Shown here in pieces: positions 1 through 15,100 of a stretch of DNA of 64,000 nucleotides (position 1 is its first letter; every line of letters starts with the position of its first letter). A program made the translations under genes and the position numbers. The notes beneath the pieces were generated by a model. That model was not told the origin of the DNA. It did no database searches and saw nothing but the letters and a program-made list of their open reading frames with translations. This DNA comes from Camarhynchus parvulus (lineage: Eukaryota; Chordata; Aves; Passeriformes; Thraupidae), in the NCBI RefSeq assembly GCF_901933205.1, contig NC_044571.1, forward strand, positions 13,705,235-13,769,234, written 5' to 3'.

Positions 1-52
1 CAACAGCAATAGGGTCACAACCCCCACCCAAATATTAACAAGTGCAACCTAC

Positions 53-129
53 CTTGAATAATTCAAATAACATATGAAACAAATGAGAAGGTACATAGAC
101 TACTTGAATAGGCTTGTTTGGAGCTTTAG
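53..129 (-). CDS. PDK3: PDK3 coding exon 7 (residues 225-250, last exon in window)
   Basis: A 77-nt exon. A long T tract and TTTTAG acceptor precede 129, and donor GTAGGT follows 53. It encodes [20 protein letters not shown] and LFELFK. His243 and Glu247 match PDK2 His239 and the general-base Glu243 of the N box. The exon ends in phase 0 just before the Mg/ATP-binding Asn, which must lie in the next exon, outside the window. Confidence 0.95.
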
Positions 130-3100
130 CTAAAAAAAAAAAAAGAGACAAAAAGGTCAATTTTTCTTTAGCACAGTATTTTGTAGCATTGCTGTTTACC
201 AGAATAACACAAACGATGTAGGCACAGACAAGTATGGAAGCATGTTCTAATTCTCCCAGTGCAAAATTAGTTCCATGAAGTAAAACCATAAATTTTAGTC
301 ACTGCTATCACCTGAAAGAACACATGGTAATTATGATTTCAAATCCATCCAGTCAGCAGACTTTGTTTAGATACAAAACTTCACTAAGCAATGGTGGGTA
401 TCCTACAGTAATGTACCCTAACCAAGAAAACATTCCTATTTAAGCGGGAAACTTTCACATGCTCACATACTATTTAAGCATATTTGCTGCACAGAAAGAT
501 TCTTAAAGTAAAGAAAAACTCACTGTTTAAATATTCTAAAAATCAACTACATATTCTCCCTTCATTAAAACACACAAAATATAAGTATTCACAAAAAATT
601 TTCAAATCTACTTCAAACAATATCTCAGCTTCCATATTCCAAGCCATCACTGAATTGTCTGTCCACTGCTGTCCCACTGTGAGTGCTCCAGCAGAGGGGT
701 ATGGCTTGGCACAGGTCTGAGTGCCAGAGTGCTCACTGACTGATTGGGCAGGAAATACTACAGCTGCATTTAATACATTTCAGGACAGTTTTGGGGCTGA
801 AGATGAAATCATCCCTGAACATTCAAGTATCTACTGGCATTAAATTATGCAGTTACAGAGAGTCAGACTGAGCAGCAGTTCAGACTGAAGAGAAGTCTCA
901 AACTGTCTGCTTCATAAAGTCCAGGAAGATTTAAATATGCACAAAGAACAGGACTGGAGTCAACTTCATTCCTTTTGGCACTGAAGGCTGGTAACAATCC
1001 CAGTAATTATTTTAAGAAACATGGTAATGAAAACTCCTAGGAAAAGGAGAAGACCAAAACAATGCTCTGCAAGGCAACTTGATATTTTATTCTGTTACTT
1101 TTGTCTGTCCATACTCCCATTCCCTTACGCTTCACTGAAACCAAGGCAAACTGACTCACACTTGTTTGAGGCACAGAGAGAGAAAATGAGTCATTGTTGC
1201 TCTTGCAAGGTGATTTGCAAAGCTGCTTTCCTCATGTTGATAATAAGCTGATTTAAAGAAAACACGTAATTCTTTATTCACTTTTTTTTTTTTTTTAACT
1301 CCAGCAACTTACTTTCTCTACTGCTGGATCTTTTTACTTATGCCTTCAGATGAATTTTGCATTGATTGATTCCTCTGCTGCAACACTCAGTACTTTTATC
1401 TCTAGAATCACTCAGTTTAAAAGGGGAAGATTGGGTCCTTTGTTTTTGGGAGAGATGGGTGGCAATGCATCATTGCTGACAGCATCACCTTCTGCAGAGG
1501 AATATTTCTACACTACTCAGTGGTACTTTGAGCAACACACATTCCAAGTATCACACTCTCCCACTGAGTGTTACCTATTTCTGAGACTTTTGCATTCTTC
1601 TGCTGAAGTTTGGAGCCATCTTAGTCTTATGTTCGGCTGCTGTCCAAAATCTGGCAGAGGATCACTCAGGAATTTTTTTTTTTTTAATTAAAAAAAAATA
1701 AGCTCCCTTTTGTTACTAAAATAATGAACAAAAAGCAGTCAATATGCTGACACAGCCTGTCTCATCAGTTTGGTGTCATCCAATTATCATCTCTGCAATC
1801 AACTTGAAACAGATTTCCATGTGAGAAGTTTACGATAGGATTTAAAGCATAGACTACTTAATAAAAATTCCAATTTTGCCATCTTACACAGAAGGGCTCA
1901 CTACTGTGTTGAGAGTGCCAGTGGAATTCATGGATTTATAAGCATATTTTGGAATAAAACAAGTTTCAGCTGTGTTAGAAGATGAGAAGGCAGGCATGTT
2001 TCCTTGTCAGTTATGAGGAGTCTTGGTTTATTTTCTTTAAAGTGATAGTGAATTTAGCAGATAGAGCTCTGCTTTCAGCATAAAGAAGTACACATCATAA
2101 TGATAAACTATAGTTCAGATGCCCACGTAGACACATTAGAACAAAAGTAACTGCATAGTTCAAATTATAACTTACAATTAAATAACAAAACTAGGAATCA
2201 CAGATAGCAGAAACACATTTTCTTACACACATCAGTTAAATTAATTTCATAATTACCATTGAATTCTTCGACTTCCAGATCAGGTGCCACTGTATAGTAC
2301 TGTTCACATAACATCTTAGCTGTCTCATAAGCATCTACAAAACAACAGAACAAACACTGATTTATCAAAATCTAGCCATGACCAGCAGTGTCCATCCTCC
2401 CTGTGAAGGACCACAAATAGAACACTCACTTGGAGCACCAGTTTACAAACATAAAGCTGGTATCCAATCTAATCCCTTTTTCTCTCTACACTCATAGCCC
2501 AGTTGTCAGGAAAGGGAAAACTCTATCTAAGGCTCTACAAAGAAAAGCACAGTACTGGAGAGAACCTATTTTTCTTCTTTGTTCAGGGCTTAAAAAATAG
2601 AAAGATGTAATCTTAGGCTGACCATAAAACCTACTTATTTTTTATTTTCTAATCACAATTTAATACTTGTTCTTTCCAGCTAAAACAAAACAGGATGACA
2701 TTACAGCCACAAATTCAGGTTCTTCAAACAAAATGCTATTTACAGTACTTGATTTTCAAGGTCTCTTGGGGAAAAGCTGGAGAAGATTCTTCATTTCTTC
2801 TACTGAACCAAAAATGACTCCCCATGAAAATACCTTCCCATAGCCTAAATCAGGCTTTATGTATTGTTGAAAAACAGGTAGAAAGTTTAAGTAACCCTCT
2901 GTCACTGGAGGTGCCCTCTAAGGTTCAATACCAGGCAATATTGTTTAACTTCTCCATCAGTGACTACAGGAAGGGGCAGAGGCCTCCTCAGGGAGCTCAC
3001 TGCAGACCCAGAGCTGGGAGGAGTGGCCAATCCCCCCGAGAGCTGGGCAGCCCTTCAGAAGGGCCTTGACAGGCTGGACAGAGGGGCACAGGAATGGTCT

Positions 3101-6100
3101 GGAATTCAGAAAAGGCAAATGCAGGGTCCTGCCCTGGGGAAGGACCAGCCCAGGCACCAGCACAGGCTGGGGTGCCCTGCTGGAAAGCAGCTCTGCAGAG
3201 AAGGGCCTGGGGGCCCCATGGACAATGAGCTGTCCATGAGCCAGCAGTGCCCTGGGGCCAAGAGGGCCAAGGGGATCCTGGGGTGCATCAGGGACAGCAG
3301 TGCCAGCAGGGCAGGGAGGGGATCCTGCCCCTCCACCCAGCCCCAGTGAGGTGTCTGGAGGGCTGTGTCCAGCTCTGGGCTCCTCAGCACAAGACAGACA
3401 GAGATTTCCTGGAGCAGGTCCAGTGCAGGGAAACAAGGATGGAGAGACTGGAACATCTCTCTTATGAGGAAAGTCTGAGGGAGCTGGGCCTGCTCAGCCT
3501 TGAGAAGAGACAACTGAGGGAAGCTCATCTCTGTTTTAAAGTGTCTGCAGGGGAGGTGCCAATAGGATGGAGCCTTTTGGAGGCTCTTTTCTGTGATGCT
3601 GAACAATAGGACCACAGGCAGAAATTGATGCACAGGAAGCTCCACCTGAACATGAGGAAGAACTTCTTCCCTCTGCAGGGAAGGAGCACTGGCACAAATT
3701 GCCCAGAGAGGGTGTGGAGTCTCCTTCACTGGAGATGTTCAAGAACCATCTGGGCACAATCCTGTGCCAGGTGCTCTGGGATGGCCCTGCTTGAGCAGGG
3801 AAGGAGGCTGGATCAATTGATTTGCTGTGCTCCCTTCCAACCTGACCCATTCATTCTGTAATTCTGTATTTGAAATATTTCTTATTGTTTTCTTAGCAAA
3901 TCTGGGTCAAACAGTCTGAGTGCAGTCTAACATTTCATCTTCCTCTAAAAGGCAAGAGGTAGAGTCCTCTGGTAGAGTCCTATGACTGTGGAAGAGACTG
4001 AAGTTTAAAGCATGCTTCATGGCATGGATGGAGATTAAGTAGCAGTAGCAGTGAGAGATCTATTGGTAAATCTAAAATCCTGGCTCCAGAGAAAAACCTG
4101 AATTTGCTGTCAGCTCAAGTCTCATTGCAGGACAGTCAGCAAGACAGAGCCACCTCAGGCAGCACAGACACAGCACTTGGTGCAGCTGCTTGAAGCAAGA
4201 TGTGGCTGCTTTAATCACTTCTACATTGTTTTGAAGGGCATACAGGGCTTAATAGCTGCCACATATAGTACCAAAATCAACATTTTAACTGATAAACTGC
4301 TCAGAATGCTGCCTGTGAACCAGAACATTTGGGAGCTAGCACAGCATACAGGACATAAATTAATCCTTCCACCAATTCTACATGGAAAAGGCCTAATCAC
4401 CTTGACAGGACTATACATCCCCTGTCTTTAAGGCCATTTTGTTTCTCTGAAAGGCAACAATGGACATTGTTTGGTCAGTGGTGTGTATGATCTATTTCAG
4501 GTACTTGATTGAAAACTGGACTTAGCACCTTCTGACACTAAGCACTCCCCCATCAAAGGCAGCAACTGTGAATCTGATGATCAAAATTTATTCAAATATT
4601 GCTATTAGCAGGCAAAGCTAAATAAACAACTTGGCTGTAACACATAAAATGTTGGGGCCAAAGTGGAATAAGGTCAACCAAAAAAAAAAAAAAGCTGCTG
4701 AAAAAGGCCACCTTAAGAGCCAAGAAGAGCTAGAAAAAAAGCTGTAAAAAGCATTACAAAGTGAGCTATCATGCAGGTCAGACTTTGAGATAAGAAAGGT
4801 TTCCCTCTGACTTTACCAAAGGTTGAGAGAAAGTGAAGGGATAAAAACACATTGTACCCCACTCTGCAGCTGCACAAAGAGCAGCAAAGGACAGAGCCTG
4901 GAATTCTCTCCTACAGCAGGACCTGCATTTGCAAACAGACACACCCAGAGTGTGAACCTTCCATTGAGATGTTCCTGAAGCAGGAGGCATTGCCTCATGC
5001 CTCCTTGCTAACATTCTGAGAGCAGGTAAACATTCACAACACAGAGCAAACAGGACTTGCAGTGTGACTGTGCCAGGTCAGTCAGGTACAACCATCACAT
5101 CCATGTCCTCTGCAGGAGACACAACAGGCTGTGTATGATCAGGTGACAGAGCAATGTGGAGTTTCACTGGGATACCTGCACACCTGAGGACATTTTACTA
5201 AAAGACCTAGCTAAACAAAATTGAAATTCCACTTACTCTTAGTTTTCTGTAATACCAGCATGTGATACAAAAGCAGTACATGAGAACTTGCTTCTAAGTT
5301 TTTCAGGAAGAAAACATCTAAAGTTTAACAAAACATTTAGACACTTCATCTGATATTTAAAAATACAGATTAAAGCTACTAAAAATAAAATTGTCTTCTT
5401 AGTTCTGTTAACAAACCAAAAGCTTCTCTCTTCTCAATAATGAAGACATTAGAAAGTCTCAATAAGCCCAGGGCTTTATTGTGAGCAGAACTTTCATCTA
5501 ATAAAATAAGAAAAGAAGAAATGGATTTAAATCCCCTTCAATTTCTTTTATCTCAACAAAACATTTCTGAATATTTTAAGTTAGGGGATTTCAGTAACAA
5601 AAATATTAACTTCATCTTACCTTTAACCACCTCTGCCACATCACAATTAGGATCAATACTTCCAATATGTTTGGGATGAGCAGGATTAATATCTCCACCA
5701 AACAGAAGTGCTAAAATAAAAAAGAAATGGTAGTAAATTATTTATTACCCTTGATGCAGGCCAGAAAGTTGGAATCTGATGGCATCTGAGATTTAGTGGA
5801 TACGGCATCATTTTGTAAAAAGATACTCCAGCAAATTGCCAGAATCCTCATTTAAGAAGACTACATGTCTAACTGCTGATCTTCCCTCCCTTTTTTTTTA
5901 TTTTCAGTTTTTACAGTCAAGACTAGTTAAAACAGAATTCATGATGTAGGAGGGTTAAGGTGAAAACCTACATTTCAAAGCAGATTATCAAAAATTAGAT
6001 AAAATTAAAATGTAAAGCACTCCATTCATACTGTTATGTCAGAACAGAAGCACTCACAACAATGAAAACATTACAGTAAAAAGGACTGTGGAACTGTAAG

Positions 6101-9100
6101 GCATCATTAGAAGCCTTTTACACTCACCTAAGGTGCAATTTCACAGCTGGCACAGAGGTCTCACTCACTCCTCTCCCTGGATCTCAGCTGTATGATCCCC
6201 CACTCCCTCTTTGTACAAGGGTCTGGTACTCACCAGACCCTTCACCAAGAGTTTAAAGAAAACTCCCAAAGAAGTAGAAAGGTTTTGTACTTTATTTCAG
6301 GAGTGATTTTCTGCCAATTTAGCAAGTTAGTGAGCTCTGACATGAAGCAGGTGCATCATCAGGTGAGCAAAAATCTAGCTCTGAAAGCTTTTCCTACCCG
6401 GGGCACAGCAAGCTCACACACTGGGCACTGTGTCCTGCAGAACAGTTCTGGAGGAAACAGTCTGCCAGGAATGTAGGAACAGAAATGCAGACCATGCAAA
6501 AACCTGGATTTCCATTCTGCTTTCCAATTATCCTTTGCTTCAGTGCTTCAAGATTAATATTTGCTATCACAGACAAACAACTAACACTGCTAACACACAG
6601 ACACTATACAAGGTCAACTAAACTTTAAGCATCTACAAGCAGTTTTACGCCCAGAACAATTAAAGAGGAGGATCCACAGGAAAAGCTAGTTCAGTTCAAT
6701 GAATCAAGTTCAATCTTTTGGGATTACTGCAAATTACAGTAGCACTCAGCCCAAAAATTGTATTAGGACAATGTTTGTACTTTATTGCTAGGACTCTTCT
6801 TTGAAAGCCTTTTAACTTGGTTTTATGTCTCTCACTTCTCTGCCCAGGCGCAAGTAAAGAAAAAGCTGTACATTTATCTCATTTTCTGTGCTTTGCCACA
6901 TTCAAGTTATCTGTACACAGGCAGCAAGGCATTTGTTAGTCACATGAAAGGCTACTGGAAAGACACTCAGCTTGTAGTAAAACACCTCATACTCCAGCAT
7001 CTGCATTATCTGAAGCATACAACAATTTCTAAGGGCTCAGAAAAGCAAAACCCTGAGCAGAGAATGAAGCTCTAGAGCTAAAAGGCACAAGACACACTAA
7101 AGCAGATCAGAAGACTGTCCTTAACTTTACACAGATCACTTTCTGCATGGTTGCACATACTGGTTAATAGGAGCTGTGCAAGTAACTCCCTTCACTCTGT
7201 AATATGAATATAAAAAAAGTGAGTTTATTAGTAACAACAAATGAAACAGAACCTAATGACAAAGGATGACTAATTCCAGCATTTATCCATAAATAGGAAG
7301 TAAGGGAAGACAAGATGTAATTTAAAACTTCAGTTAGAAATACTCAACACCTTTAGAAGGCAAGAAAGTCTAGCTAACTTGCTGGAAAAAACAGTATGTA
7401 TAGTACATAACCTATTCAAAATGTATGGCATCTTTGCATTTCATTATGAAATAAATATGAGCTCTACAAACTATGTTGAAAGCTTTGTGAACAGGAAGAT
7501 ACAGCTACTCTACTACTACCTAAAATACTTCACGTATCACTTCACAAGCCACCTCAGCCAGTAAGACTAAAAAGCAACAGCCACACTAACAAAGACTGAC
7601 AGCTCTAAAAGAAAGCACACTGGTGTTTTGGATTCATTTCTGATCATTGCAAAGTACCAAATTACCCAGCTGCCAGTATCTCTTTTGCCACAACTAGCAC
7701 AGAATAGTCATGAGTAAGGAAAAAAAAATACAAAACAAAGCTTCATCTTCAGGTTTACAAGCAATAACTGAGTTTCCAAGGAAGAGAAAAGCAATTACTT
7801 ACTGTGCTGGTTAATAAGCATACGGAAAGAGATGCGGTTGGTGTAGAATCTATCTAGGAAATACTGGATGTTACTGCTAACAAATGGATCAAAGCCATAT
7901 TTTTCCTTGTACTCAATCACCCCTTGTGCCATGGTTGGAACCACGTCATTGTGTCTGTTCCTGACTTTAATTAAAACATCTAAAAAGCTGGAGGAAACAA
8001 AATTAGAAACAGATTATTAGAAATAAAATTAAACTCAACAGCATAACCATATTATCTCTTTACTATGCCTCCCAGTCAGAAACAAATATCAGAGGGAAAA
8101 TACAAAAATATAGCACCTAAACAAGCCTATTTAAAAAGAAGTATTTGATCAATCTCTCACTCACAAGACCTGTGAAACATTTAGAGCCCCAAATTAAGTT
8201 ATTCCTCCCACAAATATTCATTGAAATTAAATCAATCTCTCTTCAACATTGATGGATAGCAAAAGATTCTCTTTCACCACAATCATATGCACTACCATAA
8301 CTGTCATCCCCTGCAACTCCAAACAGTAGCTGAGAGACTGGAAAGGAAACTCAGGGAAAAAAACTGATCCTCCTTTAAGATTTCCTTAGAAAAATCTGCG
8401 CTTTCTTCCCAACACCCCAACCCATGCAGTGAACTTTGAATGCATTTCCTTCACCTGGCATCCCTTGGGTTAAGTCAGAATCTCAGGACAGGTAATTGTG
8501 CGAGTCCTGCTCAGTTTCCTCTGCCACCACTGGATGGCAGAGCGAATACAACGGAGCTCTCGTCCAGGAACTCGGCAGCTTTTAGATAAAACTCCCATTG
8601 CTTTTAACAAGCATTTCCTTTGAAACAGCTTGGAGGATTTCTGTTTCTCCTGCCAAGGCTGGTCAACACCTATGATATTCAATGTGCTCATCCTTTTTTC
8701 CCCCATATGCAAACCCATACATACTTGAAATATCAATTATTAATAGCTTTCTAAAGAGGAAACATGGAAAATCAGTACTACTTAATTCCGCTACATTCTC
8801 CAATATTAAATTAATGTTAACACCACAGTGTTTATATAATGCTGTTATAGAAAGTACAAATGGTGAAATGCAGCTTTCCAAAGAAAGCAGAGCTGGAACA
8901 CTTGTTCAACTACGCCTGCATCTGCAATTCTACAGATCCTTTTCCAAAAAAACATCAACAGAACATTCTTTGTAGATTTATAACAAATACTGAAAATAAA
9001 TGTATTCATTATTTTTATCAAAAGTAGAATAATGCTAATGAAAGAATCACAGAAATCATTGAAAGGTCATCTAGTCCAATCCCTCTGCAAATGAGCAAGG

Positions 9101-12100
9101 GAAAGAACAAAGACCACAAAAAGTAAAAAAGACCAGCCACTGGTCACCACATATAAATAAGATGTTTTCTCCCTTTTCAGCACCACTTAGTCAAGACAAT
9201 TTTTTTATACTATTGTTAACAAGTGATACACTTTTAAAATAATTTCTCCCACTCTACACTGCCATCAGCAAAGGAATGTAGGATCCCTTTTTACTAGTTT
9301 TTCCTGATCTTTAGTCTAGCTAGCAGTTTTTGCCTGTGTGTTAACAAACAGTTCAGCAGTCTTTCAACACTACTCTGTTGCATAAAAAAGGGGAAGTTTT
9401 AACTGCCTAATTCCCCATTCTAAATACTATCATAGTACAGAATGACTGTTCTCTTACTTACCAGTCTTGCTGATTGGGCAGTTTAGAACATTTAATGCTT
9501 AAAAGGTTTATAGACCTTATATGTTTATTGAGTATTGGCTCTGTGGGATCTGTTACCTCTGAAAGGTGATGTCAGAGCCTGGTGCCTGGCTGTACTTGTG
9601 CTGCTTCTCTGTTTCTGAGCAACAAGGCCCTAGCAAGGAGCAGAGCTGGAAGCAATGTTTACAGTCACATCTGAAACACAACTGACAACACTCTCTCCTA
9701 ACTGTTGTTTGCTCTGCTATTTGTTTTTAAATACCTCCACTATCCAAAATATATACCTGATGCCAAGAGGGCAAATTGTTCACTGATATCCCACTACAAA
9801 AGTGTTTCAATGCACAGAGCATGCCAGAGGGCAAAGGGCTTAGGTTTATCTGCTGCAGACCAGCAAAATCAGAGCTGAAGCTTAGCCAGCATAAAACTAA
9901 ATATATAATAAAGGAATGCCTGATTATTGCACTGATATGACAGTTCCTGTTCCATCTTCCAAGATAACTGAGTTCACTCGTGTTTCCATTAAGCAGATGT
10001 TTTTAAAGGAGTAAACACAAGAGGAATACAGGCACATTTCAAAGGAGCAGAGCAGAAATCAGAATACACCTCCTTAAGCTTAACACTCATTCCTTACTGT
10101 CCCTCTACCTGCTACATCCCCAAAAGCCACAAAGCTTTTACTGTACTCAAACTGTGGGACACCATATCAAGGAATTTTTAAACTGTTTATGGGATTAACT
10201 AGGAATACTCCAGAACAGCTCTGAAAATTTTTTACCAGTTACATTTTTTGTCCACAATTCTGTGTATTTTCAAAACCACAAAGAATAAATAATGCAGTTG
10301 GTTTGACAAATGAGAAATTGTTATTAAGAAGCTACTTTAGTTCAGTGAACTTCAGTGGTTTCTGCATTAACAGAAGAATACTTAAGGCATTACCACAGGT
10401 GTTAAATAAATGAAGGCTAAAAAAATTCTGCAAATACAAGAAATAACTTGTGTTGTGACATTCATTAATTAACTTCCTAATAACATACATATATTATTCT
10501 GTTTTGATCCATCATTACAGTACAAGAAAACAAGCATAAGAAAGTCAATATAAAGACAAAGGGAATTTTTTTAGTGTCTCTTATGGATAATATTACCTGA
10601 AACATGAAAAGCACAAAAATGATGAGTAAAAACCCTTTTAAATGCAACAAATGCAATGGTCTGGGGTTTTTCCATATGGCTGCTCTTTTTTGAATCATTG
10701 CTAACTGGCAGCTGAATATCACAAGAAAGAGAGGTAAAAGTTCATACTCTGAAAGATTTCTCTACTAGAAAGTATATCTACTTCCAAAGTTCAAAATTAA
10801 TTAAAGTAGCATTTCACATTACGTAAAAGTAACAAAACAGCACCTTCTTAATCAGATGAACTCCAATATTTACTTAGCTCAAACTGCTTACAGAGCCACT
10901 ATTTTAACTGCAACGCTGCAGAAAGGAAGGTTCTTGTTTACCAAGTTCCTTGTGCATGTTATCTCAGACATGCTGGCAGCTGAGGGCTGCAGTGGCTGCC
11001 AGCTCCAGGACACTCCCCCGCACACCCTCCCTTGAGAGGGCCACAAAGAGAACCCAGCAGAGAAACTCGGGGTGTAGAGGCTGCACTAAATGTCCTTTGA
11101 GAGCCCATGTGAACAGCATTTTTTACAAACCCTTCAATTTCTGAAACACAGCTTAAACCTGCATGCATTGACTGGATAGTGACATCTTGGGCAATTTCCA
11201 ACACTTCTGCCCACTTGAACCGTTCACCAAGCGTGGACACCTTATCTTTGGGCTCCTGTTATCACATTGATTGGCAGAACTGCAGAAAAACTTCCTCCTG
11301 ACCCCTCTACAGCTAAAAAAGATATCTGTGTTATCAAAAAGGTAAAAGTAACATGCCATTTTACTACTGACAGTGACAGGAATGTGGCAATGCTGCAGTA
11401 AGGCTTCATAAGGTCTGCTAACCAACAGAGAAACTGAAACACTTCTGAAATGCTTCATTAGAACAAAGCAAATGGAAAAAAATATCTTCAAAGGATTTTG
11501 TCCAACATTCACAAAAAGGTAAAACTCATGAACATCCATCTGCCCAATTCATACACTAGGAGCAGAGAGAAGTTGGGCCACTCTGAAAATGAGCTCTAGT
11601 TTAGTCTCTGCATCAACTCCTATAACCACTCACACTCTCCCCCGCAGGGGCACTGCTGCCTTTGCTGGCCACACACCAACATTTTAGGGAGCACAGAGCT
11701 CAAAGTGGGCTATTCTTCCACTACATCCATTTCCCAATTCACTTCACTGTGTGGCCTCACACACAGCTGTGCCAGTACATGGATGACATCTATAATACCA
11801 TAACATTAATACAGAAAATGGTTTCCCCAGGAAGAGAGCCCAAACTCTTGAGAACTCCACAGCAGGCTCCCTAGCCAAGCAGCGATAAAACCACAAATAG
11901 TCAGGGGACAGTTTTCTGTTCAACTGATAAAAGCATTGCACCATTTTAGAAAGCAGTAATTGAAGAACTACTGCCAACATTGATAGAGCACATCTGTGGA
12001 TATCCAACCTCCTTGAATGATCAGTTTAGCTCCCCTTCTCTCCTCTGCTACTGTTACTCAGAACAGAAACTGAAGTCCACCTCAGCTGACAGAACAAGGC

Positions 12101-15100
12101 ACTCTTTAATGTCTAAAAATCAATTGCCCTGTTATTCTTCATGCTTTTTGAGTGTCTGAGGTGGACAGGCATGGACCATGTTCAGCTCCAAACAGAAGCT
12201 GCTGGGATGGTACTGGAATAAAGGCACTTCCACCCAGGCAAGACTCACATCCTGTGGCGCTAGTTAAAGGAGAAGGGATGGGGGCCATCATGAAATGCCT
12301 AAATCACCTGATATCCTTGGACAAGGATGGGCATTCAGTGAGCAAAGGATGCAAAGCTGGGTCTTCTGTACTATTAGCCATATACCCTGTAACATTAACA
12401 AGTAAAATGTGCTGTTCTAGAGCCTGTTCCACACAGGAACAGGCCAGTGGAAAGGAGCCAAGAGATTAAGCTGCTCCAACCCCTCATAGGTTGCTCTTGG
12501 TACTCGGAGATACCCCACAGCTACTGCCAGCAAAAAGGGCTTTGGTCTAAAGGACCAGACATACTTTATAATCTTCCAAGTTTTTCTTTAAGCAAATCAA
12601 TCTGGTTAAAGAAAAGAACTATTTCCATTTATGCATCCCTAAAGACATTTAAAGTGTCTTCTAGGACTTAAATTCCTAGATAAAGGCTCAAATTCCATAT
12701 GTAATGATACATGCAATCAGAAGAGAACAGAAAACTTTTATGCAAACTTAATTTAACTTAGAATTGTGGGGGTTTTCCCCAGTGAAAAGCAGCATTCCTG
12801 ATACTTTCTGACCATACTGATGGGCTTCTGACCACAAGACATGAAATTTGCATTGGGCTAGAAAGCAGCAACATGGAATACTGGCACAGGAATTGAGAAA
12901 TTTGTTAGATTTACCTGTGGTATCCTAAGATAAATATGGACATAGTTAAGAGTATTTTTGAAAGACATAGTTTGTAAAGAATGTTTTTAAAAGTCTAATT
13001 ACAGCTCAATATGCAATTAAAGTGGCTAGTAGGCTTCAGTAAGTTAGGAAGAGATGACATCCCACAGCAGGAAAGTAAATCTGACTTTCTAATCTTACAT
13101 AGTCTATCCAATACTGCCAAACAGAACAAATCTGCTCTTTAATCAGATAATACAGTTTTAATGTCTTTTCAAAGGTCAGATGCACTACAGAAGACAGCTC
13201 TTACTGTCAAACGCCCTAACTGAACTTCACCTCAATAGGTAGCAATAAATTCCATGCATCCTTATTCTATGTACATAATTACACAGAATACAATAAGTGC
13301 AAGATTTCAAAGCTTTTAACAAACAGTTATCCTGAATGATATTGATATTTGTTTCATTATGAAATATTTGTTCTCATACTCATTTAGAGCATCGCAAACA
13401 ATATTTGCAGTTGCCATGAAACAGTATCAGGAATGCCATATCCATATGGTAGAATCAGATAATTGATGTGTTAATTATGAGACTGTAAACCAGATCTCAA
13501 AGAGAACTACTCATTAGCCTTTATTTATTATACTGCGATCTACCTTGAACCTCTGAAGTTCATAAAAAGCTGAAATTCAGTTACCTATATACAGAACGCC
13601 AAAGATGGTTTCAGAAGTTACAAAACCACAACCTCAACCCACACATCCTGGACATGACAGGCTTAAAAGGACCTGTGTTACATTTGCCAAGCTCACTCAG
13701 GTGTTTAGGACAGCTCATGCCATCTCAAAGGGCAGTAGACACCTAAGTTTTGGTAATTTAACCCCTTAAAGGAGAGCCTGCTGATAAACTAGTCACAAAC
13801 AGAAATTCCTGTGTCATCAGCAAACATGCTGATGATGTAAATACAGAATCACAAAATGTGACAGCTAGAGGCGGTTGAAAAATTGATTTGATTTATTCTC
13901 TACAGAATAAGCATACCTAGAGAATGTCACTAAATCTATCTAATCTATTTATAAAAGCTTTTAAAATGGATGGTCTACAGCCTTCAGTCTGTTCTCATTA
14001 ATATTACAATCTTTACTTTTTGCCCTGCACACATGCTCAACTTTAATATAAACCAGACATTTTTTAATGCTCCAGTTCTTCAGTTAGAGCAACCCATTAT
14101 TCCTTATTATAGTGACCTTACTTTTTGGCACATGCAGACTTCCAGTGTCTCCAGTATCTTTTTTTGCCAGTCTAGACAAATGCCTTCAGCATTATTCAGA
14201 GGTGGAACTACCCAAGTCTCTAAATCTTGTTCCCTTCACATCAGTACTGCCCATGAGTGTTTTAATTTCTTAAAAGGCAGTACCCAGAACTGCAGGCAGA
14301 ATTCCAGCACAGTACTCACTCTGAGTAAATGGTTACTTTCCCCTTGTTCAATAGCACTACAACTCAGTCAGTCTTTAATCCATATGGCTCCTTCTACAGC
14401 TCTGCCACACAGGGAACTTCATACTCTTGCACCTGAGCTTCCCCTACATGTATTGGTTGAAACACAAAAGCTAAAGTGTGAAGATCTCAGATAACACGCT
14501 CACAACCAAAAGTGCACAACATTTGAAATGCAGCACCTCCCAAAGCCCTTATTTAACCTAATGTAACAACACAATGTATGTATATGAAGTTTGCTGAAGG
14601 CAAAACACCATTTTTGCACAACACAGGCTGCACGGTGCACAAACAGAGCAAGACATTCGGTGAAACTCTCTTTAAAGCACTGCTTGATCATGCAGGATTT
14701 CAGAGCTTAAAAAGAAATCCAAAAGACAAACTACCTTAAGAAAGTTAATTAATGGAACAAAAACCCTGCAAGAAGTAATATCCTGAAACAAAGCTGACTG
14801 CTATAGGTACAGGGTAACAACAGACCCTAGTGTTGGACAGCTCTGTGTGTGTGTGTGTTTTATTTGTTTTGTTTTCAAGTCTCTGATGTGTATGTTGCAC
14901 CTGCTGTTCTCACATGTGGGGTTCTTCTCTGTTTTATGCATACACATTTCAAGGAAACATTCTAATGGTAGTTTCAATGTGATTTTGTTGATAAAGAAAA
15001 TTGGCTAAGTTTTCCTTTCTTTTCAAGTAATGCTATTCTGTGAGGTAGGTGAACACCACTAATTGAAGTCCATTAGAAAAGCTTTTAGATAAAAACAATG

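Noticed and set aside
2957..3850. Several 100-207-codon frames on both strands
   Set aside because: They lie within the CR1 retroposon and are remnants or antisense shadows, not genes.
13845..13880. CAGAATCACAAAATG resembling a CR1 terminal octamer
   Set aside because: Adjacent sequence does not continue as CR1, so the match is too short.
13970..14494. A 174-codon plus-strand frame in PDK3 intron 3
   Set aside because: Its second half overlaps a degraded CR1-like segment and no protein family is recognisable.
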